A DNA stretch of 11,198 nt from Hypholoma sublateritium FD-334 SS-4 (lineage: Eukaryota > Basidiomycota > Agaricomycetes > Agaricales > Strophariaceae). Made by a program: the position numbers and the translations under genes. Shown piece after piece: positions 1 through 8,113 of the stretch. Position 1 is the first letter of the stretch; each line of letters starts with the position of its first letter. The notes under the pieces are model-generated. The model was not told the DNA's origin. It searched no databases and saw only the letters and a program-made list of their open reading frames with translations. The stretch is from assembly GCA_000827495.1 (NCBI GenBank), contig KN817795.1, positions 1 through 11,198 on the forward strand. Direction: 5' to 3'.

Positions 1-87
1 GCTGGGGGAAACCTATCCATAAATTTTTAATAAATCTAAATTGCCTATCCCAGCAAAAATGGAGGAATTTGGCCCAGCCATTACTGA
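1..87. other. Non-coding left flank of the hAT insertion
   Basis: AT-rich sequence with stops in all frames and no gene visible. It is the host DNA into which the hAT element inserted. Its continuation on the other side of the element starts at 4354. I recognise no repeat family in it. Confidence 0.6.
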
Positions 88-95
88 GATATAGG
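88..95. repeat. Target site duplication, left copy
   Basis: The octamer gatatagg lies directly before the left terminal repeat. It is repeated exactly at 4346-4353, directly after the right terminal repeat. Eight base pairs is the duplication length made by hAT transposases. The perfect match argues that the insertion is recent and that both element ends are correctly placed. Confidence 0.95.
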
Positions 96-121
96 TAGTG
101 TTGCCGCGGTTTGGTTCAGTC
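96..121 (+). repeat. hAT left terminal inverted repeat
   Basis: A 26-bp repeat beginning TAGTGTTGCCG. It pairs with 4320-4345 at 24 of 26 positions; the two differences are adjacent (CG here, AA in the reverse complement of the right end). Its inner ten bases, TGGTTCAGTC (112-121), recur inverted at 136-145, so the left tip can form a 10-bp stem with a 14-base loop. Confidence 0.95.
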
Positions 122-133
122 ATGCCGAACCGG

Positions 134-145
134 CAGACTGAACCA
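134..145 (-). repeat. Subterminal copy of the inner TIR motif
   Basis: CAGACTGAACCA occurs here and again, in the same orientation, at 4318-4329, where it overlaps the right terminal repeat. It is also the inverted partner of TGGTTCAGTC in the left terminal repeat. Repeated short motifs just inside the ends are typical transposase binding sites in hAT elements; a binding role here is inferred. Confidence 0.7.
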
Positions 146-205
146 CAAAAATAACTACAATAACCGAACTGTGGTTTAACAGTCGCCTGCGGTCTGGATC
201 ACGGC

Positions 206-235
206 CCGACCGGTTTCTTGCGGTTCGAACCAGTC
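206..235 (+). repeat. Subterminal repeat pair, left side
   Basis: This block holds CCGACCGGTT (206-215), repeated directly at 4213-4222. It also holds CGGTTCGAACCAGTC (221-235), whose reverse complement matches 4226-4240 at 14 of 15 bases. The same two motifs in the same order near both ends suggest recognition sites for the element's own transposase or for bending of the ends. That function is inferred. Confidence 0.65.
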
Positions 236-856
236 AAGCCACGGTTTGACTCCGTATTTGGCAAGTCAATGATGATAACGGCGCTTGCTTGTATTGTGGC
301 ACAGTATGAGCCTCGATGAATGTTCTGTTCCTTTCGGGGGTTTGTAATATTTATCAGGTGCATTATAGGGACGTAAATACTTAGATCAGAAGGAGCTATG
401 TGAAAAAAAAGGAGTGATACTGCTCTAGCCCACTGTCATTGAACATGATGTACTGAAATGCCGAACACCTCGTAAAGCCATGCTTTCAATACCCGGAGCG
501 CACTCGTTCATGTTTCGAAAAAATAGTAAACGTGCATTGAGCAATATTTGAGATTATATCCGAGTCAATTTAATATCTTGAACGTTGCAGTGCTCGTGTC
601 TGACTCCGAGTCAAATAAGTCACGTACTGCACTGCAATTGCACCGGCAATAATTATTTATGAAATGCCTCGAGATTGTCCCTGCTCAAAATACAAAAAGT
701 GGAGAGCCAATGAACGTAAGATTTCTGCAAAAATCTATGGTGAATTTTTCTGAAAGCTAGGCAAAATCAGCACAAGGCGTACACATGCTTCAACATCTCG
801 AGGATAAAAGCTAAGCACCATCGAGACCTGTCCAGCAATATCTCCCACTTGCTTTA
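236..856. other. hAT 5' leader, non-coding
   Basis: About 620 bp between the subterminal repeats and the transposase start codon. No convincing reading frame is seen. It must contain the transposase promoter and 5' untranslated region. No clear TATA box stands out. A dyad TGACTCCGAGTCA lies at 601-613, with a further CGAGTCA at about 561; it resembles a bZIP-type site but is unproven. Pyrimidine-rich sequence precedes the start codon at 857. Confidence 0.5.
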
Positions 857-3800
857 ATGCCCCCCCGACGTACTCGAGCCCAAAAAACCAGTACCCAGCC
901 AAGGATTCATGAAAATGGGTCTGCAGAAATTACATTCCAGGCTGAAAGTAAGTCCTGCCTGAGTTCTGAATGCTACTAATCATATTGCTCATGTGTTGCA
1001 TCTTACAGTTTCCCCAGCACCAACCCCGATCTTCAATGCCATTCCAGCTGTTCAGATTGAGCTTCAGAGGCCCGTTGTCGAAGGAGATCATGCCGCAGGT
1101 GACCATTCTATCATTTTATATTTTTAAGCCATGACTAGAATAAAATATATCTATGATAGCTCTGCCCAATATTCCAGACAGTCCAACGAACCCATTCTCC
1201 GTCGCAGAACACCCTCGTCTGTCAGAGATCTCGGATGGGGAAGTGTTTCCTGACCCCGACACACTGTCTGGCTCTGAGTCCAGCTCACCACCGCGGATCA
1301 GTAGCAGGACTGTCCCGGCCCCTCGTGCGTCCAACGGGTCATCCAGCGCTCCCTTGAACAATGTGACAACAAGTCGCACTGAACAGTCAAATCCACAACA
1401 GCCAACTGGTAAAAAGAAGCGAGGGGCAAATGATGTGTGGCCTTTTTTTGAGACCCTGGAAAGCAGGGGTCGCATCTGTAAATTCTGCCAGTAAGTCAAC
1501 ATGGTCACAAGATATTATTTTTATTTCTAACGGATATATATAATCCAGACACGAGAAGACTATTCACGACAGTTATGATGTATTTAATTTTAGCTTGGAG
1601 ACGGGAACAAGCACCTTACGTGCTCATCTATTTACTTATCATCTCGACGCCTGGGTTGAAGGATGCGACAAATTCAAGATTGAAATTACTGCAAAAAATG
1701 CAAAAGGGCCAGTAGCAGAGTACCGCACACGGAAGCGACAGGGAGGTGTGCAATCTGAAGGCCCGGATCGACCAGCTGATCTCGGTGATTTCTCTCATGA
1801 GGCCTTTATTGATGCAATTACTCAGTTTATCATCGCGGATGACCAGGTGCGCATGTTAATATTATGTTTGATTCTTTCACTCATCTAAATATTTGCTCTT
1901 AGTCACTGAATGTGATTGAAAACCCACATCTGCGTCGAATTTTTATGTTACTGCGGAGTGACCTCAAGGATTCCGATATTCCGCACCGGACAACAATTCG
2001 GAATCATGTCAAGAGCATTTGGGATAATCACATGACCAGTCTCGAGGCCGAACTGCAGGCAAGTACCAGACTGTTTTTTGAGTCCTTATTATGTTTAATA
2101 TTATCTGCAGAATGCCTTGGGACGAATTTCCATGACAACAGACATGTGGTCTGACCCAAATCTGTCGCCTTTTATGGCTGTCACCGCACACTGGATAGAG
2201 ACGGAAATAGTCCAGACTGCACGCGGTGTCCAATATCATCTCAAATTACGAGCCGAATTAATTGGTTTCCATCGCGTTCCTGGGAGCCACACGGGCGAGC
2301 ATCTTGCACAAGCACTGTTATATATTCTTGACCGCCTTGGGATTACATTCAAGGTCATTTACAGTGACTCCTGCTCTACTCGCAAGTACTAATAAATACT
2401 TAATTCTTAGATTGGATGGGTTACCATGGACAATGCTTCTAATAACGACAGTTTGATGTCTGGCCTTGAGCGAGAGCTCCATGCCCGTGGTATAGCATTT
2501 GATCGGACGGCTAATCGCATCAGGTATGCTTAATTTATCTTAGCACTGGGATGCTCGACTGACAATGTTGGCTCGAAATAAGATGCTTCCCTCACATTGT
2601 AAATTTAGCATGTAAAGCTGTTCTTACTGCACTTGCGCACACAGAATACATTGAACTCGACAATCCAACTAATGGTGAGACCGTGCCTGAATCTATCAAT
2701 AATCCGATCAGCACTCTTCGTTCATTAATTCGAGCAGTAAGTCAACTGTTGTATCTGCAATTTAAATGTAAATAAATGTTTCTTTCCAGATTAGGGTGTC
2801 ATCTCTACGTCGTCAGCTTTTTTCAAGTATTGCAAAGCAACTTGGGAGTGATCTGCAGCTCTTACGAGATGTAGAGATAAGGTGGTCATCAACTTTGTAT
2901 ATGATAGAACGCGCTCTTGTCCTCGAAAAGGTACGTTCAGAATCACTCAATACATCTGCTAATATTAATATTCAACGTGATAGCCACTCGACGCTTGTGC
3001 CAGTTCACAAGAATTTGAAGATTTAAATCGGTACAAGCTCACGGAAGCTGAATGGGATGCTCTCGCGGTTGTGCGCGAGATTCTTCTCATACCGGATGCA
3101 TTTCAACAGAAACTCTCTGCAGAAAAAACACCCACATTGTGTAATGCTATTCCTGGATTCAGCGCAATGATTAGAATGTGGGAGGACCTCCAAATAAAAT
3201 GCGGACCAATTTATGCGGAGATCATTCAAGATGGTATTGATAAGCTTGACAGATATGCCTCTCGGATAGAGCGTGTTCCTGCGTATACAATTTCTATGGG
3301 TGTGTAGCCTTCTGTTCTCAGAATTTATATTGAAGCTGATAACTTCCTCTCTAATAGTACTTAATCCATCAATGAAACTTAAATACATTGCCTCAGAAGA
3401 GCGTGATAGAACTATAGCTCTCGTGCGCCGCACGGTATGTCATCTATTTTGAGACTGGCTTATTATTAACAAACGCCGGTTTATCTTATCTAGTTGCTTC
3501 CGTACTACGAGAAACGTACTCGCGCGTCCCAACCCTCTGCCACAACCCATGCACCAGATGTCCGGGATGGTCCAGCTATCCAGCAGTCAGTAAACCCTCA
3601 CAACTACACTCCGCGCCGGCCAAGGAATGCAAGGCTAGGCCGCTCACTTCGAAATACAAATGCTCACCGTACTGCTGATGAGATCCTTGGGCTGGACATG
3701 GGAAATGGCCCCGAGCAAGGATCTCTGGATGCTGAGATTGAATCATATTTTGCAGAGCCAATCTCTACATTGACTAGTCTTGTTTATTGGGAGGTGAGTA

Positions 3801-4164
3801 TAGGTTTTACAGCAGAGAATATGGAATCTGACTGAGAGTGTAGGAATCTCAGCTTCGCTTCCCAACATTTTTTTTAGCTGCGCTAGATTACCTTGCTATC
3901 CAAGGTTCTGCTGTGCCTTGCGAGCGCGTGTTCTCGTCCGCAAAGGAGACGATGACTGATCGCCGCAATAATATCCATGCGGAATTGATGGAAATGCTGC
4001 AAATGCTAAAGTTCACACTAAAATCAGGTAGATCAATTGATTTCACACAGGGAACATCTCGCAAAGATGTTATGGACTTTATTATATCTACTATGGAGGA
4101 GGAAATCATGGTTCCCGAGGATATAAATGCGTATGTACAATCATTGATGTCAACTATCGAGTAG
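857..4164 (+). CDS. hAT transposase with BED zinc finger, 13 exons, apparently intact
   Basis: Exons by eye: 857-947, 1009-1098, 1160-1490, 1549-1846, 1903-2058, 2111-2353, 2411-2523, 2583-2736, 2790-2930, 2984-3299, 3358-3434, 3494-3793, 3844-4164, giving 2,631 nt or 876 residues. Introns are 50-61 bp; that at 2059-2110 is GC-AG. Residues 152-202 form a BED finger: VWPFFE, then C167, C170, H197, H202, with the TSTLRAHL signature. The RNase H core follows: D333 in TTDMWSD is the expected first catalytic acid, and D410 in VTMDNASNND the second. RCFPHIVNLACK (441-452) is the conserved hAT C-x-x-H segment. Residues 768-840 are the hAT dimerisation domain; E797 in VPCERVFSS fits the third acid. 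It binds the element ends and catalyses excision and reinsertion in the nucleus. The start is the first ATG keeping frame into exon 2; exons 1-3 are low-complexity and least certain. No break is seen. Confidence 0.9.
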
Positions 4165-4319
4165 ATACACGAATTCAAACTCCGTACCCCAATTCGGCCA
4201 TGAAGCTACAGTCCGACCGGTTATCGACTGGTTTGAACCGAAACCGACAATAATATTTAAAGTTCGTCTGGCTTGGTCATCAAAGTACTGCCAAAACCGT
4301 ACAAGCCGGACTGCAGCCA
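4165..4319. other. hAT 3' tail with subterminal repeats
   Basis: Non-coding tail between the transposase stop codon and the right terminal repeat. It holds CCGACCGGTT (4213-4222) and GACTGGTTTGAACCG (4226-4240), the partners of the left subterminal motifs. The transposase 3' untranslated region and polyadenylation site should lie here; the AT-rich stretch taataatattt near 4248-4259 is a possible signal. Confidence 0.6.
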
Positions 4320-4345
4320 GACTGAACCAAACTTCGGCAACACTA
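4320..4345 (-). repeat. hAT right terminal inverted repeat
   Basis: A 26-bp repeat ending CGGCAACACTA. It is the inverted partner of 96-121 with 24 of 26 matches, and is followed at once by the right copy of the target duplication. Confidence 0.95.
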
Positions 4346-4353
4346 GATATAGG
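4346..4353. repeat. Target site duplication, right copy
   Basis: The octamer gatatagg is identical to 88-95 and abuts the right terminal repeat. Removing 96-4353 restores an uninterrupted flank. Confidence 0.95.
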
Positions 4354-4560
4354 CATACAGATACTCAAAGTGGCCATTTTGACCGCTTTGGGGAGGTGTG
4401 GGAACTATTAGACACAGCCACCTAAGATCTAATCACAACATCAGTGCTTTTTGCCTTTGGAAGGGTTGTGGGAATTTTNTTTGATGGCAACTCGGCCATG
4501 GCAGGCTTTTGGTCTTTTTTTCAAACTCAGACACATGCCAGGTGATGCCGGAAATGGCAC
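4354..4560. other. Non-coding right flank of the hAT insertion
   Basis: No gene is visible. The first N symbol of the window is at 4479. An imperfect inverted pair CAAAGTGG / CCGCTTTG lies within about 4374-4398. GTGGGAA occurs twice about 70 bp apart, too weak to define a repeat family. Confidence 0.4.
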
Positions 4561-4655
4561 TGGGCAACTGCCCAGAGCGAGGCAGCTGCATACTTTAGTT
4601 TTGGCTCAGAAATGGCTGTTGGGCAACTGCCCAAGGCCTTGGGCAGTTGCCGGTG
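4558..4655. repeat. Cluster of GGGCAACTGCCC repeats with a 30-bp palindrome
   Basis: GGGCAACTGCCC occurs at 4562-4573 and 4621-4632, and its inverted form GGGCAGTTGCC at 4641-4651. Positions 4622-4651 form a perfect 30-bp palindrome with 15-base arms (GGCAACTGCCCAAGG) and no loop. The outer copies, 4558-4573 and 4641-4655, are also inverted to each other apart from a one-base difference, so the 98-bp block is hairpin-like. It could be a tiny MITE-like element, the end of a larger element, or a fold-back site. It lies just past the stop codon of the truncated CxC2 gene. Confidence 0.75.
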
Positions 4656-4684
4656 TGGATATAACAACTTAGTCTGGCAACTTC

Positions 4685-5460
4685 CTATACTTCATGTATG
4701 AGTACAGCTGCTACTGGTGGGAGACTCGCTTGCTCCGTTGCATCCTTCGCACGTTCCAGGTGTGCAAGGCAGTTTATTTGCCACTCCAACGTAGAGCAAA
4801 TGGGTTTTCCTCGGTAATGGGTGACTAGAATATAAGTACCNACTTCCCACAGTCCCGCTGCCCGGAAGTACTTCCCGGTCCATCTTTCAATACGGTGCAA
4901 TGGATTGGCGGCATGTGTTTGCCGCATACACCCACGGCATTGCAGCGCCGGCAAGGTACAGTCGATGCACCGCCAGATGGCCCAATTCCCCTCCGGACAG
5001 GATGAACATCGAATTTGTTCTGCTGGCAGTGCCTCTCGGCTCAGCAAAGCTTCTAAGAGGTCCGGCAATCTCTGCACAAATTGGCGGATGTAATCTGCCT
5101 GTGTCTTTGCGGAGAGTAAGATAGGTCGTAAGGGGAGCCGTTGAGCTGTTAATGTACCTTGCGCGGAATGTAGTTCGCAGGGATATCCAACCCGTCTAAC
5201 ACATCATCCGGGAAATCGTGCAAGGTGGGAGATGGGGCATTCGCAGGTGTACTGGTTTCACCATCGTNGGCNGCGACATAGGGAGCTATAGCGGGTGGTG
5301 GTGGAGCGAGGTTTTGTGCTACTCGCTTGTGTTTAATGGCCCCTGATTTTGTAACCACTGCAACTCTTTGATAAGAAGCATGCGGCTGCGCCTCAATATC
5401 GTCGGCATATGTAAGATTATTCTTCTTTCGTTTGTTTCTTTTGAGAGGCAGAAAATCCAT
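4685..5460 (-). CDS. CxC2 cysteine-cluster protein, KDZ transposase N-terminus without the transposase body
   Basis: Two exons on the minus strand: 5460-5158 (101 codons, ATG at 5460) and 5104-4685, with a 53-bp intron between (GTACAT to CAAAG), giving 240 residues. Residues 8-15 are basic and 40-95 low-complexity. The acceptor choice yields RKTQADYIRQF, like the KTQ-DYL lead-in I know from KDZ proteins. A compact zinc-binding cluster follows: C134, C137, C147, C150, C157, C160, H165, H171, then HRIERWTGKYF and a degenerate VTHYRGKPIC. This is the CxC2 cluster found before KDZ (Kyakuja-Dileera-Zisupton) transposases. Known complete proteins are several times longer and carry an RNase H-like core, which is absent. 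The last 35 or so residues match nothing I know. Most likely it is a broken element remnant; a stand-alone CxC2 protein is possible, since its own start, intron and stop are clean. The N at 4841 is in a GTN (Val) codon. Confidence 0.75.
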
Positions 5461-5684
5461 TGGATTCGACGTTAGGTGAGAGGAGAAGATAATGGCCGAG
5501 CACGATTGCGGTTAGCTATTCACGCAAGTGACCCCGGTAAAAATCTTGCCTCATGTATGAACATGCTGATGATGAACACAATGCCACCGCCCTCATGTTG
5601 TGCACGAAGCGAGAGCATGTCGCACATATAATAATACAGGAGGGAAATTTTGGACAGCTCCCACATTTGCACCCAGTTACTGCC
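5461..5684. promoter_or_regulatory. Divergent intergenic region, shared promoter
   Basis: About 220 bp between the start of the minus-strand CxC2 gene (5460) and the preferred start of the plus-strand gene (5685). Both promoters must lie here or overlap the other gene. No clear TATA box or repeated operator is seen. An upstream ATG at 5553 is in frame with 5685, so part of this region could be coding if that start is used. Confidence 0.45.
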
Positions 5685-7953
5685 ATGGATCCTGCGCCTC
5701 CAGCCCCTACAACGAATTCNGACGTCGCACCTCAGCAGCAAGTGTTTTACAATGCAGCAGAACGTGCAGTTATCGCTCCTTTCCGTAAAGCTTATTTAGA
5801 TACAACAACTCCGGCACAACGAAAACATATAGCCACCCGAAAGATTCTTCCTGCGTTATTCACATACTGGGAAACAATCGATCCCAATGATCCTCGTATC
5901 ACCAATGTCAAAGAATCATCTAAGGTAATTAACCAGAACTACCNGCGGTGATTGCTTAATGTATGTTCCTGCAGAATATTTTAGCTTTCATAAGGAACAA
6001 TTGGCGACTCAGTGATTCTCCATCAAACGCCAAATTAATCATCAAGAAATCTGACGTCCTATGGCTGCAGCAGAGGCCGAGAGTTTTNGAGGAGATTGCG
6101 CNCCTGCTCGGGAAACCAACTGCNGATTCAACTACCCCGCGTTGGTTTAGCAAACGGATGACCGCCATCGGTAATATTATTGCAGATCTGTCCGAACCTG
6201 AGCGTGTCGCACTGGACAAGGAGGCATCAAAGATTGCCGCAGAGGGATTTCCACTCGAGGAGCGCATGAAGTAATGTCGTCTCTCCCGTTGTCACTGCCG
6301 GTTGACTTATTNCGGGAATAGGAGGGCGAAGCAATATGCCGCGCAGAGGTTAGACANCGCCGGCAGGCTTCAGTATTTGGAAATGGGCCTCCTGTCCATC
6401 AACTTTGTCACGCGGTATGAATATACGGGCGGCAAGCCACGGTTAGCGGTCGACGTGTACGCCTGTTCCATTGCCGTCCTCGCCGGCAAGCTCTTATTGC
6501 CTGCAGCCATGACAATATAGCCGAATTATTAGGCATATCCGCGACCGGATTTGAAGGCGAGCATCGGGAGGCAGTCATCGGGATGAGACGGCTAGTACTC
6601 GATTATGTGACGCGGCTGCACGATATCCTTGACGGACCGCAAGCAGCCGGATTGCCGGAGCGGCTCGTCCAAATACAGTCCGATGATGCCGGGTGGCCTT
6701 TGCTTGCGGGCTTTGATACTAGCCAGAAATGGTCCAAAGAGCAGCTGGAAGTNATTTTCCGCCAATATTTAAGTAAACATTACGGTGCGCATTCCCGGTT
6801 AGTTGATATTGACGGTGCCACTGATACCACGTATTGCAGACTTGGCCACTCAGGGAGCATCGAAACATGTGCCCTACGCCGACATTCATCGACGGAGAAG
6901 CTCTTATATATCTGCAGAATACCTCCCAAAGGATATCGTCATCCGNGACCCACGCAACATGAGCCGGGAAGCTGTGCTGTCATTCCTCGTCAATATAACG
7001 GCACGGCAAGAGAAAGTGCCGGTCAGCAAGGTGTTCCGGTTTAAGCGTGTGGCAAGCGGACGGAAGGCAAACAGCCAATTGCGTGATGCGGTATATCCCG
7101 GCGACATGGATCCTGCCGCCGCGGATGCCCTGCGGGAGGAGCGAAAGAAAAAGAGGCGTAGCCGGTCATCCCGTAGACCAGCACTACCGGCAAGACCAGT
7201 CGGTGTTAATCATCTNGATGGCTTCCTGACCATGCCGGTGCGTATATAACCTTTGCGGGTAACTCGTCTCCATTAATTTTGGCGGTGCAGGCGGAAGAGC
7301 AAAATGCCAACNACTGGACTGTAGCCGGGCCGGACCNGGACCTCCGGGAAGCAGAACCGGCACCAAGCGAACCACGTTTGCCAAACGATTCCGCGCAAGG
7401 GACTGCGATCACCAGCGATGTGGCCGGGATGTTCATTACATTCCCTGCCGCGCCCATGAATGTAGTCCATAATCATCCCGTCACGACCAACCAACAAAAT
7501 ATTATGCCGGAAGCCCATGAATCACACCGAGAATTGCCGATCATCATGCCCACCGGCAGCGAACATGAGCAAGCAACAGTGGATCCCGTCGTTGCCGCGA
7601 GCACCGCCAGCAGATCGGAAGCAGTCCATGATAACCACGTTATAGACCCTGTACTACTAGCTGCATCGATCCAATTACCGACACCCCGTGGATCCGTCAC
7701 TCCAGGACCCTCCCAACTCGACGGAACGGCAATACGCCCGCGCCCGCGACCAAAACGCCGGGCGAGGGAGGAAGCTCTTCCCGGTCAACCAACTTCCTCA
7801 AGCCAAAAAACATTGGCTGACGCACCAATGAGCATTACCAGACGCAAAAGGGCTATGACGGCAGATACGTTGGCCGCGGCGGAAGCCCAACGTATCGGCA
7901 ACTCAAATGGCAAACGGCAGAGAAAGCCTGCCGCTCGCGCTCTGGGTCGTTGA
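5685..7953 (+). CDS. Unrecognised nuclear-type protein, six exons, 669 residues
   Basis: Exons by eye: 5685-5924, 5975-6270, 6322-6456, 6507-6784, 6840-7237, 7291-7953 (2,010 nt). Introns are 50-55 bp, GT-AG, and all junctions keep frame. The start was chosen for its CCATGG context; an in-frame ATG at 5553 would add 44 residues. I do not recognise a named family. Residues about 21-450 look folded and globular, with runs such as RKILPALFTYWE, DNIAELLGISATGFEGEH, MRRLVLDYVTRLHDI, SKHYD and YLPKDIVIRDPRNM. Basic KKKRRSRSSRR near the end of exon 5 and KRRAREE and NGKRQRKPAARA near the C-terminus are likely nuclear localisation signals. Exon 6 (about 220 residues) is Pro/Ala/Ser-rich and probably disordered. 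No signal peptide or membrane segment is seen. No stops break the frame. A DNA- or chromatin-associated role is only a guess from the basic tail and from its neighbours. Confidence 0.7.
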
Positions 7954-8113
7954 ACCCGCCGTGCAGCGCATGTTCTGGATATCTCACATGTACATAATAG
8001 CAAGGCAAGATATATTTTGACATGCATCCTGGATGCCACCCAAGGTACATGGAAGTGTNTATACATCAAAATTATTTTACAAAAAATTGTGGCGGAAGGC
8101 GGTTCCCTTGCAT
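7954..8113. terminator. Convergent 3' intergenic region
   Basis: About 160 bp between the stop codon of the plus-strand 669-residue gene and that of the minus-strand zinc-cluster gene. It is AT-rich in places (for example 8060-8090), as expected for polyadenylation of both transcripts. A short dyad GCATCC-T-GGATGC lies at 8024-8036. No canonical AATAAA is seen on either strand. One N lies at 8059. Confidence 0.45.

Larger units (their letters stand above)
96..4345 (+). mobile_element. Complete hAT DNA transposon, 4,250 bp
   Basis: A class II cut-and-paste element of the hAT superfamily. Seen in the sequence: 26-bp terminal inverted repeats beginning TAGTGTTGCCG with 24 of 26 positions matching, a perfect 8-bp flanking duplication, subterminal repeats at both ends, and one multi-exon transposase gene (857-4164) that splices without stop or frameshift. 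The 5' leader is about 760 bp and the 3' tail about 180 bp. The element is AT-richer than the genes to its right, and it holds none of the ambiguous N bases that are scattered from 4479 onward. Inferred: it is young and could be autonomous. Transcription and activity cannot be judged from sequence. Confidence 0.95.

Noticed and set aside
1116..1508. A 130-codon minus-strand frame
   Set aside because: It lies opposite transposase exon 3, has no recognisable domain, and is explained by the coding strand.
3023..3433. A 136-codon minus-strand frame
   Set aside because: Antisense to transposase exons 10 and 11, which carry the clear hAT motifs.
3864..3877. Alternative acceptor after the T-run in the last transposase exon
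   Set aside because: Polypyrimidine followed by AG looks like an acceptor, but using it would remove the conserved ESQLRFPTFF start of the dimerisation domain; the acceptor at 3843 keeps it.
4692..4883. Overlapping minus-strand frame with cysteines (CTPGTCEGC)
   Set aside because: It is a +1 reading of the CxC2 exon; the pattern does not extend and the main frame carries the conserved cluster.
6465..6520. Alternative intron of the 669-residue gene with donor GTTCCA
   Set aside because: It keeps the frame, but the donor is weak and the acceptor poor; 6457-6506 (GTACGC to CTGCAG, 50 bp) is stronger and gives DVHDNIAELLG.
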